Below, one piece after another: positions 5,834 to 13,635 of a DNA stretch of 22,155 bases. Position numbers and translations under genes: made by a program. The DNA comes from GWA1-39-11 sp964640435 (GTDB lineage: Bacteria; Patescibacteriota; Microgenomatia; Levybacterales; GWA1-39-11). The notes below the pieces were generated by a model. That model ran no database searches. It saw only the letters and a program-made list of their open reading frames with translations, and was not told the DNA's origin. The stretch spans positions 1-22,155 of the forward strand of contig CAZXFJ010000014.1 of the NCBI GenBank assembly GCA_964640435.1. The letters are read 5' to 3'. Numbering within the stretch: position 1 is the first letter of the stretch; every line of letters begins with the position of its first letter.

Positions 5834-6793
5834 ATGGAAGCATCTGCGGATATTGATGTCCTGACGCCTCAAAAGCCTGATGTCGTTGAGCCAGCAAAGA
5901 AATTTGTTAGGGAGAGAGTTTTTTCAAGAATGATACCTCGTTGGAAACCCGTTGAGATTCCTTTCACGAATAGAGTGATAAGGCCAGGTGTAGATTTAGG
6001 TTTAGCTCTTGTTGCAGCAACTGGTATGGGAGTTGGGACTCATAAGGCATTTGCTGAAGGTTCTCATGTTGACCATCAAAATCTTGGTGGACAAACAAGG
6101 GTTGAGCAGAAGAATCCAATGCCAAGTCAGGAGATTAAATTCCGGGATAACAGAGTTTCCGAAGTCGCAGGGGTGCAGTCGCAGCCTCAAGTTACGCAAG
6201 ATGAAAAAAGTACAGTTCAGCAAGAACAAAAAGATCCCCATCCCAATGCTCGTAATGAAATAACTGAATCAGATATACAAAATGCGCTTAAAGTAGTGCC
6301 AGAGAAATTTAAAAAAGATGCTGAAGTTACAATACCAGCTCTTGCGGAGGCTTTAAAGGAGAGGGGAGTTGATTCAAAGGCGGTATTTGCATATATGCTT
6401 GCAACAGTAGAACATGAATCAATGTTTAAGCCCATGGAAGAGATAGATGGGCGTGAGCAGGCCATAAAGTACAACTACCCTGGTGGAGAAGACTTTTTTG
6501 GGAGAGGACTCATAATGAATACTGGTAAACCAAATTATGAAACAACCGGAAAGGATATAGGGCTCGACTTAGTAAGTGATCCAGATTTATTGCTTCAGAT
6601 TAAACCTGCTTCAAAAGCTGCTGTCTCACATTTTGTAATGCACGGAACAGTTCCTTATGCTGAAAAGCTCGATTTTGTTCATGCTAGAAAAACCATAAAT
6701 GGAGGAGAGTTTGATTCGAACGAAGAACCATTCAAGAGTACCCCATATAAAGTTGCTCAGCGGGGTTTTGATTACCTAGAGGTTTTTGAGTAA
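5834..6793 (+). CDS. Membrane-anchored GH19-like cell-wall hydrolase
   Basis: A 319-residue protein. A basic cytoplasmic N-terminus is followed by a hydrophobic segment at 52-70 ending in AFA, which is a signal or anchor sequence. Then comes a Gln/Pro-rich flexible linker (75-142) and a catalytic domain (145-319) resembling glycoside hydrolase family 19 (chitinase/endolysin, lysozyme fold). Visible motifs are HES at 194-196 (Glu195 as catalytic acid), EE at 202-203 (candidate second acid), 'FFGRGLIMNTGKPNY' at 221-235 (compare YxGRGxIQxTGxxNY) and 'RKTINGG' at 285-291. The usual Gln of the RG-I-Q motif is Met. It probably cleaves peptidoglycan, its own or that of a host cell. The frame extends upstream to 5741 but that part overlaps rnhB. 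Its stop codon abuts the stop of atpC with no base between. Confidence 0.8.
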   Translation: MEASADIDVLTPQKPDVVEPAKKFVRERVFSRMIPRWKPVEIPFTNRVIRPGVDLGLALVAATGMGVGTHKAFAEGSHVDHQNLGGQTRVEQKNPMPSQEIKFRDNRVSEVAGVQSQPQVTQDEKSTVQQEQKDPHPNARNEITESDIQNALKVVPEKFKKDAEVTIPALAEALKERGVDSKAVFAYMLATVEHESMFKPMEEIDGREQAIKYNYPGGEDFFGRGLIMNTGKPNYETTGKDIGLDLVSDPDLLLQIKPASKAAVSHFVMHGTVPYAEKLDFVHARKTINGGEFDSNEEPFKSTPYKVAQRGFDYLEVFE

Positions 6794-7129
6794 TTAGCTA
6801 ATTTTTGAAGAATTTGGATCGTGAATGTAGCCTTCTGTAAAAGGTTTCTTCTTTTTATCTTTCTCAAGTTCAATTTCAGTAAATCCAAGGTAAACTGTGG
6901 CCTGGTTATCAACAACTTTTAATATTCCCATGCCAATAGGCATTTCTTTTACCTCACGATTATTATGAAGAAATATTTTATTTCGAATTAGGGAAATAAA
7001 GTTTGTATGCATTGGTAATACATCGAATAGTCCCACCTCATTGTATGAAGAGAGTGCTGTGAAGTTACTATCAAGTATTATTCCATCCTGATTTTTTATA
7101 ACTACATGTATTGTTGAGTCGTTTTTCAT
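6794..7129 (-). CDS. atpC: F-type ATPase subunit epsilon (short)
   Basis: Last gene of the operon, 111 residues. Residues 5-87 match the epsilon N-terminal beta-sandwich, including 'GLFDVLPMHTNFISLI' (compare GxxGILPxHxPL) and 'GILKVVDNQATVYLG'. The normal C-terminal pair of helices, which regulates ATP hydrolysis, is replaced by a short Lys-rich tail (88-111). The subunit probably keeps its rotor contact but cannot inhibit through the C-terminal helices. Its ATG overlaps the atpD stop by one base (TAATG), indicating translational coupling. Confidence 0.85.
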   Translation of the reverse strand: MKNDSTIHVVIKNQDGIILDSNFTALSSYNEVGLFDVLPMHTNFISLIRNKIFLHNNREVKEMPIGMGILKVVDNQATVYLGFTEIELEKDKKKKPFTEGYIHDPNSSKIS

Positions 7130-8568
7130 TATTTTTTAGCCTCTGTTGGTTTTGTTTCAGTAGGTTTTGCTTCTGGAGCAGTAGCGGGTGGTGTTGCTGC
7201 TGGCGCTGGAGCTTGAGCTGCAGGTGCCGGAACGGGTGTTGCTTGATTTTTGTTTTCAAGAGCGGGAACTACAGTTGTTGATGCTGGTGCAGGTGCAACA
7301 ATTGGCGTTGGGGGTTGATTAATTTCAGAAAGATCTCCTAAAAAGAGGAATTTATCTTCTTCAAGTTGATCATATTTACCTTCCAGAATTGCTCGTACGT
7401 CTTCCACTGTCTTTTTAACAGGTACATATTTACCAGTTCTTCCTGTTTGTTTTTCAGCAACGAAGAAGCTTTGGGTCATATAGTTTCGAAGTTTTCTTGC
7501 TCGCTCATAGGTTGTACGATCCGCCTCTGACAATTCTGACTCTCCAACAAGTGATACGATTCTTTCAAGTCCTACAGCCTGTTTTAGAAGACTTTGTGCT
7601 TTAAGCGCAGTATCATAATGCTCCTGTCCTACAAACTCAGGAGAAAGGTTTGCTGAGGTCGATGAGAGAAGATCAATCGCCGGAAGTTTACCTTCTTGAT
7701 ATACGGTACGTGATAGAACGACTGTTGAATCAAGGTAAGGAAATATTGCCTGTACACCTTGGTCAAAAAGATCATCGTTTGGAACGTAGATTGCTTCAAG
7801 CGTAGTAATAGCGTTGGATTCACTTGAAGTGAGTCTTTCATGGAATGTTCCCATTTCAGATGCAAGAGTTGCCTGGTATCCATCTTCTGAGGGAATCGTA
7901 TCCATAAGCATTGAAAGTTCGTTTCCTGCTTGAGCAAAACGGAAAGCGTTATCTATAAAGAAAAGAACATCTTTATGTTCTTCATCTCGGAAGTATTCAG
8001 CCAAGGTTGCCGCAGTATATGCAGTTCTAAAACGTATTGCAGGATTTTCACCCATTGTTCCAAAGACTAGGGAAATGTATGGCAAGACATTCTCAAGACC
8101 AAGTGTTTCATAAAGTTCGGCTCCTTCACGAACACGTTCTCCAACTCCGGCAAAAACAGAAACACTTGATTTGTCAGACAATTTAACAATGTTATGGATA
8201 ACCTCGGTTAGAAGAAGTGTTTTTCCAACTCCAGCTCCTCCAAAGAATCCAATTTTTGACCCNNNNNNNNNNNNNNNNNNNNNNNNNNNNNNNNNNNNNN
8301 NNNNNNNNNNNNNNNNNNNNNNNNNNNNNNNNNNNNNNNNNNNNNNNNNNNNNNNNNNNNNNGATAGGCAGTAAAAAGTGGAATCCCCTGTATCAGAAGA
8401 GGAGACTATCTCCATCTTAATTGTAGGGTCTTCTGCAAGAACTAGAATATCACGAATCTTAGGTTCGCTATCTTGTCCAAATTCTACTTCTACAACTTGT
8501 CCTTGTAGAGAGATAACTCTTCCGCGACCACCCTCAGTTTTAGTTGTTTTTTTCTGTTTGTCTTCCAT
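7129..8568 (-). CDS. atpD: F-type ATPase subunit beta (interrupted by assembly gap)
   Basis: Catalytic subunit of F1. Residues 1-68 are the N-terminal beta-barrel (GRVISLQGQVVEVEFG). After a run of 100 N come Walker A GGAGVGKT, AGVGERVREG (catalytic Glu), Walker B VLFFIDN, and ESELSEAD matching the DELSEED lever. Compared with E. coli beta, about 80-85 residues lie between the flanking points but the N run allows only 34, so the gap is probably nearer 250 bases; the frame is the same on both sides. The last 63 residues (7132-7320) are a Pro/Ala/Thr/Lys-rich low-complexity tail not found in standard beta. The start is 2 bases after atpG. Confidence 0.93.
   Translation of the reverse strand: MEDKQKKTTKTEGGRGRVISLQGQVVEVEFGQDSEPKIRDILVLAEDPTIKMEIVSSSDTGDSTFYCLXXXXXXXXXXXXXXXXXXXXXXXXXXXXXXXXXXGSKIGFFGGAGVGKTLLLTEVIHNIVKLSDKSSVSVFAGVGERVREGAELYETLGLENVLPYISLVFGTMGENPAIRFRTAYTAATLAEYFRDEEHKDVLFFIDNAFRFAQAGNELSMLMDTIPSEDGYQATLASEMGTFHERLTSSESNAITTLEAIYVPNDDLFDQGVQAIFPYLDSTVVLSRTVYQEGKLPAIDLLSSTSANLSPEFVGQEHYDTALKAQSLLKQAVGLERIVSLVGESELSEADRTTYERARKLRNYMTQSFFVAEKQTGRTGKYVPVKKTVEDVRAILEGKYDQLEEDKFLFLGDLSEINQPPTPIVAPAPASTTVVPALENKNQATPVPAPAAQAPAPAATPPATAPEAKPTETKPTEAKK
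7132..7320 (-). other. Pro/Ala-rich C-terminal extension of beta
   Basis: Codons for 63 residues after the normal beta C-terminus (LFLGDLSEI). They are made of PAPA, PATAPE and PTETKPTE-type stretches, are predicted disordered and end in Lys-Lys. It resembles linker or tether sequence. The function is unknown. Confidence 0.8.
8263..8362. other. Assembly gap of 100 N in atpD
   Basis: Exactly 100 N, a conventional placeholder for a gap of unknown size. It removes the beta segment between the N-terminal barrel and the P-loop. The true length is likely larger (see atpD). Confidence 0.98.
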
Positions 8569-8570
8569 AA

Positions 8571-9446
8571 TTATTTATTCCACAAAGCCATACTTGCGAA
8601 GGTCTGGTTTTGTTTTTTGTTATTTTGTCTGTGATCCGTTTTTCTTCCTTCAAGTTCAATTAAGGAAAGTCTTGCCTTTATGTTTTCTGAAGCTGTATCC
8701 AAATTTACCATACGAGAAGCAAACTTTGAAAGTTGAGATTCGCGTACTGTTTGTTCAAAAATTGTTGAGAAGATTTCTTTTTCAAAAAACTCCAAAATTT
8801 TATCAAGTTGTGGTTCAAACAAGTACTTTAGAACCTTTCCTTTTGACTCTTCGGGTAGGTCTGCTCCAGTTCCTGAGATATCTTCCATACGTGGTGTTTG
8901 AAGAACTAAGTTCTGGAACTGTCCATAGAAGATAACAACCTCTTGGTATTCAACAAGATAATCAATGATTTCGACTAGCTTTTCTTTATCAATGGATTGA
9001 TCTGGGAAATCAAAGTATTTGTATGGGCGGCTCATGTGACTTCCTTGATACATCTCTTGTCCAACTTTTCCAATGATTGCAATGTCAGCATTGCGCATCT
9101 TCTCGTTTCTAATAAAAAGGTCAAACGTGTTTCTGATAATTTCTCCATAAAAACCTGTGTTAGCAGATATAAAAACATAAAGTGTCTTACCGTTTCGATC
9201 AAGAAATGAGAACTTTTTCTTATCTGGTGTACCTTTAAGTTTCATCATAAGGTCAACTCGGTTTCTGTATGTTCTTTTAACCTCAGAAAAGATAGTGTTT
9301 AACTCTTCAAGAAAGTTACGGCTGCGAAGAACTGAATCACGAGTTCGACGTAGTCTGTTAGCAGCGATTTCCTCATAAGAGTCAACAACGTTTTTAAGGT
9401 TTCTTAAACCGTCTGTTTCCTGAACGATAAGTCGTTTTGTAATCAT
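8571..9446 (-). CDS. atpG: F-type ATPase subunit gamma (divergent)
   Basis: A 291-residue central-stalk subunit. The N-terminal coiled-coil helix (1-60; LRNLKNVVDSYEEIAANRLRR) and C-terminal helix (about 230-291; RESQLSKFASRMVNLDTASENIKA) match the gamma pattern SExxxRMxAMxxAxxNA, with a Rossmann-like middle domain between. Two conserved patches are degraded: the N-terminal 'AMKMVAAAKLRR' reads 'EEIAANRLRR', and the C-terminal 'RQAxITxEIxEI' tip reads RQNNKKQNQTFASMAL. It presumably still forms the shaft inside the alpha-beta head. Located 1 base after atpA and 2 before atpD. Confidence 0.9.
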   Translation of the reverse strand: MITKRLIVQETDGLRNLKNVVDSYEEIAANRLRRTRDSVLRSRNFLEELNTIFSEVKRTYRNRVDLMMKLKGTPDKKKFSFLDRNGKTLYVFISANTGFYGEIIRNTFDLFIRNEKMRNADIAIIGKVGQEMYQGSHMSRPYKYFDFPDQSIDKEKLVEIIDYLVEYQEVVIFYGQFQNLVLQTPRMEDISGTGADLPEESKGKVLKYLFEPQLDKILEFFEKEIFSTIFEQTVRESQLSKFASRMVNLDTASENIKARLSLIELEGRKTDHRQNNKKQNQTFASMALWNK

Positions 9447-9447
9447 A

Positions 9448-10914
9448 TTATTTAATTGTCATAAGTTGACTTGATGCATTTCTTACCTTATTTAGTAATT
9501 CGTTTAGTGTTTTTGCTTCTTCAATCATTTTGTCAACAAACTCTCGGTATTTTGCATCCTTGTTATAGTAATTGGTCATTTGCACCTTAATATCCGTTAG
9601 TTTTTCAATCTGTGCGTCAGTAAAGATCTGGCCCCAGATAAGACAAAAGAGTATCATCTGTACGCTGTTTGGAATTGTGACCCGTATATCTTGATCAAAA
9701 AGAGAAAGAATTTTCTTTCCAGTATCAATTGTTACCTTTGCTGATTCTGTAAGTTCGGCACCAAAGTGAGAGTAGGCAAGCATCTTTTCATAAAGTGTTA
9801 AGAAGGCCAACAGCTCTCGACTTGTATTCCTTTTAACATTTGTTTGAGTTTGTCTTCCTACACGAGTAACTGACAGAAATGGATTAACAGCAGGTCTTCT
9901 TCCTTGAGTAAATAAGTTGTGATCAAAGTATATGTGTCCGTCAGTCATAGACATGATGTTTGTTTGAATATATCCTGATAAATCTCCTTCAAGAGTTTCA
10001 ACAACAGGAAGACAAGTTATTGCAACATCGCCATTTTTACCGGCAAAATTTCCTGCCCGCTCCAGTAGTCTTGAATGGACATAGAACATGTCTCCGGGAT
10101 ATGAGTTACGTCCTGGAAAACGGCGAGCAAGAAGAGATATCTCACGATAAAATTTAGCATGGGTTGATAAGTCATCAAGGATTAATAGAGTATCTATCCC
10201 CTGATCCTTAAAGTATTCAGCTATTGTCATTGCAGAGTAGGGGGTAATGAATATTTCTCCGGGTGGATCTTCAGGACTTGATGCAACAATGATAACCTTA
10301 TCAAGCACTTTGTTGGCTTTGAAAAACTCTTCTATACGCTTGATATCAAGCTTTTTCTTTCCGATTGCAGCATATATACATATGTTTCCTTGTTCAACAG
10401 CTGAAATTACAGAGTGGAGTAGAAAGCTTGTTTTACCTGTTTTACGATCTCCGATGACAAGTTCTCGCTGTCCGCGTCCTAGAGGTGCAAGTAGATCAAC
10501 AACTGTAACTCCTGTGTAAAAGGATTTTGTGATAGTTTTTCTAGTGCTAATACCTGTTGGTAGAGTTTCAATAGCTCGAGTTTCAGTTGGTTTTTCATAT
10601 ACTTGTTCGTGATCAATAGAGTTTCCAAAACAGTCAATAACCTTACCAAGTAGGCTTTCACCGACAGGAATTTCAATAAACTCATGTGTTCTTGCAACAC
10701 GTGTTCCTACTTTAATTGGGTTGCTTGAAAGTATTAGTATTTCAACCTTTTTAGGTTTTACCGCCATAACACGTCCAAGCTCACCTGATTCAAATAGAAC
10801 TAGCTCATGAATTGCAGCACTAGGAAGACCATCGATATATGCGATGACATCCATAACGCCAGTTACAAAACCTATTTCACCAACTTCATCAATGTATTCT
10901 TTAAACGTTTTCAT
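9448..10914 (-). CDS. atpA: F-type ATPase subunit alpha
   Basis: A 488-residue non-catalytic nucleotide-binding subunit of F1. Walker A is GDRKTGKT at 155-162 (usually GDRQTGKT), Walker B LLILDD at 243-248, and the arginine finger Arg351 lies in SVTRVGRQ. The block RRFPGRNSYPGDMFYVHSRL (264-283) is classic. Only about 11 residues precede the first barrel strand, against about 25 in E. coli, so the N-terminal helix that binds delta is shortened. A good Shine-Dalgarno (AAGGAG at 10921-10926, 6 bases before ATG) lies inside the end of atpH, which overlaps by 14 bases. Confidence 0.96.
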   Translation of the reverse strand: MKTFKEYIDEVGEIGFVTGVMDVIAYIDGLPSAAIHELVLFESGELGRVMAVKPKKVEILILSSNPIKVGTRVARTHEFIEIPVGESLLGKVIDCFGNSIDHEQVYEKPTETRAIETLPTGISTRKTITKSFYTGVTVVDLLAPLGRGQRELVIGDRKTGKTSFLLHSVISAVEQGNICIYAAIGKKKLDIKRIEEFFKANKVLDKVIIVASSPEDPPGEIFITPYSAMTIAEYFKDQGIDTLLILDDLSTHAKFYREISLLARRFPGRNSYPGDMFYVHSRLLERAGNFAGKNGDVAITCLPVVETLEGDLSGYIQTNIMSMTDGHIYFDHNLFTQGRRPAVNPFLSVTRVGRQTQTNVKRNTSRELLAFLTLYEKMLAYSHFGAELTESAKVTIDTGKKILSLFDQDIRVTIPNSVQMILFCLIWGQIFTDAQIEKLTDIKVQMTNYYNKDAKYREFVDKMIEEAKTLNELLNKVRNASSQLMTIK

Positions 10915-11398
10915 TAGGAGCTCCTTCTACAAGTTGAATTATTTGTTGTTCATCTTTTTTAAACACTTCTTCAATTCTTCGAATTAAACTGTCATCCATG
11001 TAGCGACCTTCAAAAGATATTTGGGCGCCTCCAATTATTGTTGGGTCATATTGAATATCAAAAAGATAATTCCCTTTTAGTTTTTTCTCAGCCCAGGAAG
11101 AGACAAGGCGGACTATATCCTCGCTCACTGGAATCGCTATCGTTAAATGAACTGTCTTAAGAGTTTTGAGTTCTGCCCCTAAATCATCAAGAAGTCTTTG
11201 TTTTTGCTGAGGACTGTTAACGACCTCGGGTTTTGACAGTTCACTAACTAGAAGTTGAGCAGTAGTAGATTTATCTTTAGTGAGTGCTTTTTCAAATGCA
11301 TCAGTATTCTTGTATAAAGATGCACCTAAGATGTCTAGAAGATGAGTAAAGTCATCTAACTGCTTTTGTGTTTTGATTGTTTTTACAATATCGTTCAT
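10901..11398 (-). CDS. atpH: F-type ATPase subunit delta
   Basis: A 165-residue subunit that links the top of the F1 head to the peripheral stalk b. The N-terminal helical domain (5-90) is poorly conserved. The C-terminal motif 'DPTIIGGAQISFEGRYMDDSL' (118-138) matches the delta signature DxxIxGGxxxxxxxxxxDxS. Length is close to the usual 175. The start ATG follows the atpF stop directly, and the end overlaps atpA by 14 bases, so it is translationally coupled on both sides. Confidence 0.9.
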   Translation of the reverse strand: MNDIVKTIKTQKQLDDFTHLLDILGASLYKNTDAFEKALTKDKSTTAQLLVSELSKPEVVNSPQQKQRLLDDLGAELKTLKTVHLTIAIPVSEDIVRLVSSWAEKKLKGNYLFDIQYDPTIIGGAQISFEGRYMDDSLIRRIEEVFKKDEQQIIQLVEGAPNENV

Positions 11399-12112
11399 TT
11401 AGACAAGTAACTCCTTTTTAGCGCGATCAAGGGACTGAAGTATTAGTTGCTGTTGATCTTCAACTTTTATGTTCTTTCCAAATGCTTCTTTTGATACAAA
11501 AAGTAACACTTTGGATATATTTTGATTTATTCTTTCGATGGCTTCTTTCTTTTTTTGCTCAAGTTCTGCATCAAGCTTTTCATATTCAGCTTGTATTTTT
11601 TCATCAGCAAGTTTCTTTGACTCAAAGGTTTCTTTCTCAAGATCTTGTTTAAAAATACCAAGAGTTGCTGCAGAGTACTCAATGATATCTTTATATGCAC
11701 TTTGGAGTAGTTGAACGTTTTGCTTATTTATCTGGTCAATCTGGTCTTCATACTTGCGCTTAAGCTCTTCAGAGGACTCAGCTAGCTTCAATCTCTGCTC
11801 AGTTAGAAGCTTGTCATAGTCGCTGTCTAATACGCCTGATGATCTATCGTGAATTGTGTTTGCGCCATTGATTATTTCCTCCGCTTTCTCAGTTGCGTGT
11901 GTAATAATCGCTTCATAATCATATCGTGCACGCTCAAGTATCTCTTCTTGGCGTTTTTCTGTTTCACGTTTTAGCTTTTTCATCTCATCTTCTGTTTTTC
12001 CGACCCTTTTACTGTTTAAAAAGTTAAGGACTATAAAGTAGATGACAAGAATGAAGAGTGCCGCAGATACTGCGACAAGAAATGCATATGTTGTTAAGGG
12101 CAGAGTAATCAT
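11399..12112 (-). CDS. atpF: F-type ATPase subunit b (long stalk)
   Basis: Peripheral stalk subunit, 237 residues against about 156 in E. coli. One N-terminal membrane helix (about 7-31) is followed by an almost unbroken charged coiled coil (35-215), including 'KKLKRETEKRQEEILERA' and 'KKKEAIERINQN'. The conserved end (about 200-237; KVLLFVSKEAFG) would bind delta. The extra length implies a longer or bent stalk. A second b gene is not present, so it is probably a homodimer. A TATAAT at 12118-12123 overlaps the atpE stop and ends 5 bases before the ATG, so an internal promoter is possible. Confidence 0.88.
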   Translation of the reverse strand: MITLPLTTYAFLVAVSAALFILVIYFIVLNFLNSKRVGKTEDEMKKLKRETEKRQEEILERARYDYEAIITHATEKAEEIINGANTIHDRSSGVLDSDYDKLLTEQRLKLAESSEELKRKYEDQIDQINKQNVQLLQSAYKDIIEYSAATLGIFKQDLEKETFESKKLADEKIQAEYEKLDAELEQKKKEAIERINQNISKVLLFVSKEAFGKNIKVEDQQQLILQSLDRAKKELLV

Positions 12113-12118
12113 AATCTA

Positions 12119-12892
12119 TTATAGTATCAAAATAAGGTAAGCAATCGCCAGACCCACAATAACAATAAGACCGGTAAGTAGCACGTTTATTACAACTGAG
12201 AACTCAATGAATCGTCCAGCCAAAGGATTACGCCCAACAGCTTCAACTCCACGCTGAGCAACTCTTCCAAAGTATACGAAGCCTAGAATGAACGAAATCA
12301 TGGCTACGAGGGCTGCTATCAGATAACGAAGGGACTCTAGAGGAGATAAGAACGGTGAATCTCCAGCTGATTTGATGATATTAAATATGTTACCAGTTAG
12401 CTTAGGCGCACTGTTGCTAAAGCGTGGATCAATTGAAGCCATTATTACTCCAACGCCTTTTCCTTTGTAGTCTTCAAAGGCTTGTCCAATAACAAATCCA
12501 TTATTGACCGCTTTCATTCCAATTCCGGGAGTTGATGAGGTAGTTAAAAGGTCATACTTTTTAATTTCCCCATTTTGTGTCGATACTTTTACATATGACT
12601 GACCTTTTGAAACAACATAGTATGGTTTTTGCATATTCATATTAATTATTCCGATAACTGGTTTATCAGCGACAACTCCAAAAGCATTAGGGTCATACTC
12701 GATAGAACTCAGAACGTATCCTTTAGATGTCGCTGAAATAATAGATCCTTGGGAAACGTTCTTTCCTGGGATCTCAACAGTTATTCCAACTCCTCCTGAT
12801 AGATTTTCTTGAGCAAAGACTGAATTACTTAAAAAAAGAGAGGAAAAAAGGAAAATTATGAGTAGTGTACTTATATAATATATATGCCTCAT
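12119..12892 (-). CDS. c-like membrane protein with secreted N-terminal domain
   Basis: A 257-residue protein in the operon position of atpE (subunit c). Residues 1-27 are a signal peptide ending SVFA-Q. Residues 28-180 form an extracytoplasmic, probably beta-rich domain with 'DLLTTSSTPGIGMKA' and 'GFVIGQAFEDYKGKG', resembling the peptidase_G2/tail-fibre-like domains of CPR surface proteins. Residues 188-209 and 228-256 are two membrane helices joined by the c-type polar loop 'RGVEAVGRNP' (214-223). In true c the ion-binding Glu/Asp lies 18 residues after the loop Pro; here that is Gly241, and neither helix has an acidic residue in its core. The GxGxG packing motif of helix 1 is mostly lost. 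Start 12892 is chosen for the signal peptide and promoter; the frame extends to 12991. Six bases separate it from atpF. Confidence 0.75.
   Translation of the reverse strand: MRHIYYISTLLIIFLFSSLFLSNSVFAQENLSGGVGITVEIPGKNVSQGSIISATSKGYVLSSIEYDPNAFGVVADKPVIGIINMNMQKPYYVVSKGQSYVKVSTQNGEIKKYDLLTTSSTPGIGMKAVNNGFVIGQAFEDYKGKGVGVIMASIDPRFSNSAPKLTGNIFNIIKSAGDSPFLSPLESLRYLIAALVAMISFILGFVYFGRVAQRGVEAVGRNPLAGRFIEFSVVINVLLTGLIVIVGLAIAYLILIL
12851..12878 (+). repeat. Direct repeat copy 1 (within the c-like gene 5' end)
   Basis: A 28-base segment matching 13648-13675 at 25 of 28 positions, same orientation. On the minus strand this copy codes the signal-peptide start (YISTLLIIF) of the c-like protein. Confidence 0.6.
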
Positions 12893-12898
12893 ACAATT

Positions 12899-12927
12899 AG
12901 CGTAAACAATCGAAGCTGGCTTGTCAA
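12899..12927 (-). promoter_or_regulatory. Promoter of the F-type ATPase operon
   Basis: On the minus strand TTGACA (12922-12927), a 17-base spacer and TACGCT (12899-12904) end 6 bases before the ATG at 12892. The -35 is perfect and the -10 weak. The expected start point falls on the start codon, so the operon transcript may be leaderless. Confidence 0.5.
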
Positions 12928-12957
12928 TAATTGGAAACAGAAAAATAAGGCTAAAAC

Positions 12958-12976
12958 TTGGACATTTGAAGCTAAA
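12958..12976 (+). repeat. TTGGACA-TGAAGCTAAA repeat, copy 1
   Basis: TTGGACANNTGAAGCTAAA, identical at 17 defined positions to 13684-13702. It lies upstream of the ATPase operon promoter. Confidence 0.65.
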
Positions 12977-13451
12977 ACAACAAAAAAACACAGCTTTAGG
13001 TGTTTTGGTTAATAAAAAATTGTTTCAAGTTTTCACCATAATTTTGATTCGACATTATTTCAACAAAAGTAGATATATTTATATATATTAATAAATACAT
13101 ATTTATAAATTGATATACAAATTCAAAGTACAACAAAATATTTTACAAATCGACAAAAAAACAAAAAAAACGGGATGGAAAAGTGGGGTATCAAAATATA
13201 GTAAAAGATAACAATCAATTACATACTGATCTAACACGATTTTTTTACCAAAAATTATTAATTTGTGTCTTAAAAATTGTGTTTTTATTTTTGTAATAAA
13301 GTGTTGTTAAAAAGATCATGCTAAAGATGCCAATTTTTAATAGTTTTTAAAGACAAAAAAGTGGGGTAGAAAATGTGGATTTTTTTAGACAAGAATTTTG
13401 TTAAATGTCCAATTTTTTCTCCAAAAAAAATTGCCCCTAAAATGCCGTTTT

Positions 13452-13490
13452 TTGGCGATAAATTATCATCGACGACTAGTTAATCGCCAA
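13452..13490. repeat. Inverted repeat TTGGCGAT / ATCGCCAA
   Basis: Perfect 8-base arms at 13452-13459 and 13483-13490 with a 23-base loop. The arms are GC-richer than the surroundings. There is no T-run after it on the plus strand, so it is not a standard terminator. Confidence 0.5.
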
Positions 13491-13492
13491 CA

Positions 13493-13515
13493 TCATGAAA
13501 CGTTATTTTTCATGA
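13493..13515. repeat. Inverted repeat TCATGAAA / TTTCATGA
   Basis: Perfect 8-base arms at 13493-13500 and 13508-13515 with a 7-base loop, immediately following the larger inverted repeat. Could be a protein-binding dyad or a small hairpin. Confidence 0.5.
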
Positions 13516-13635
13516 CGTGACCAGGACCCTAAAAATTGTGAAAATTTCATACCCATTTTTTACATAAAATTTACCCCATAATAAAACTGCTCGATAAACT
13601 TAGACATTTACGCACGATTTAAGGCAAAATACTTG

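Noticed and set aside
12893..12991. Longer N-terminus for the c-like protein
   Set aside because: The upstream in-frame start would place extra residues before a clear signal peptide and would lie upstream of the TTGACA promoter.
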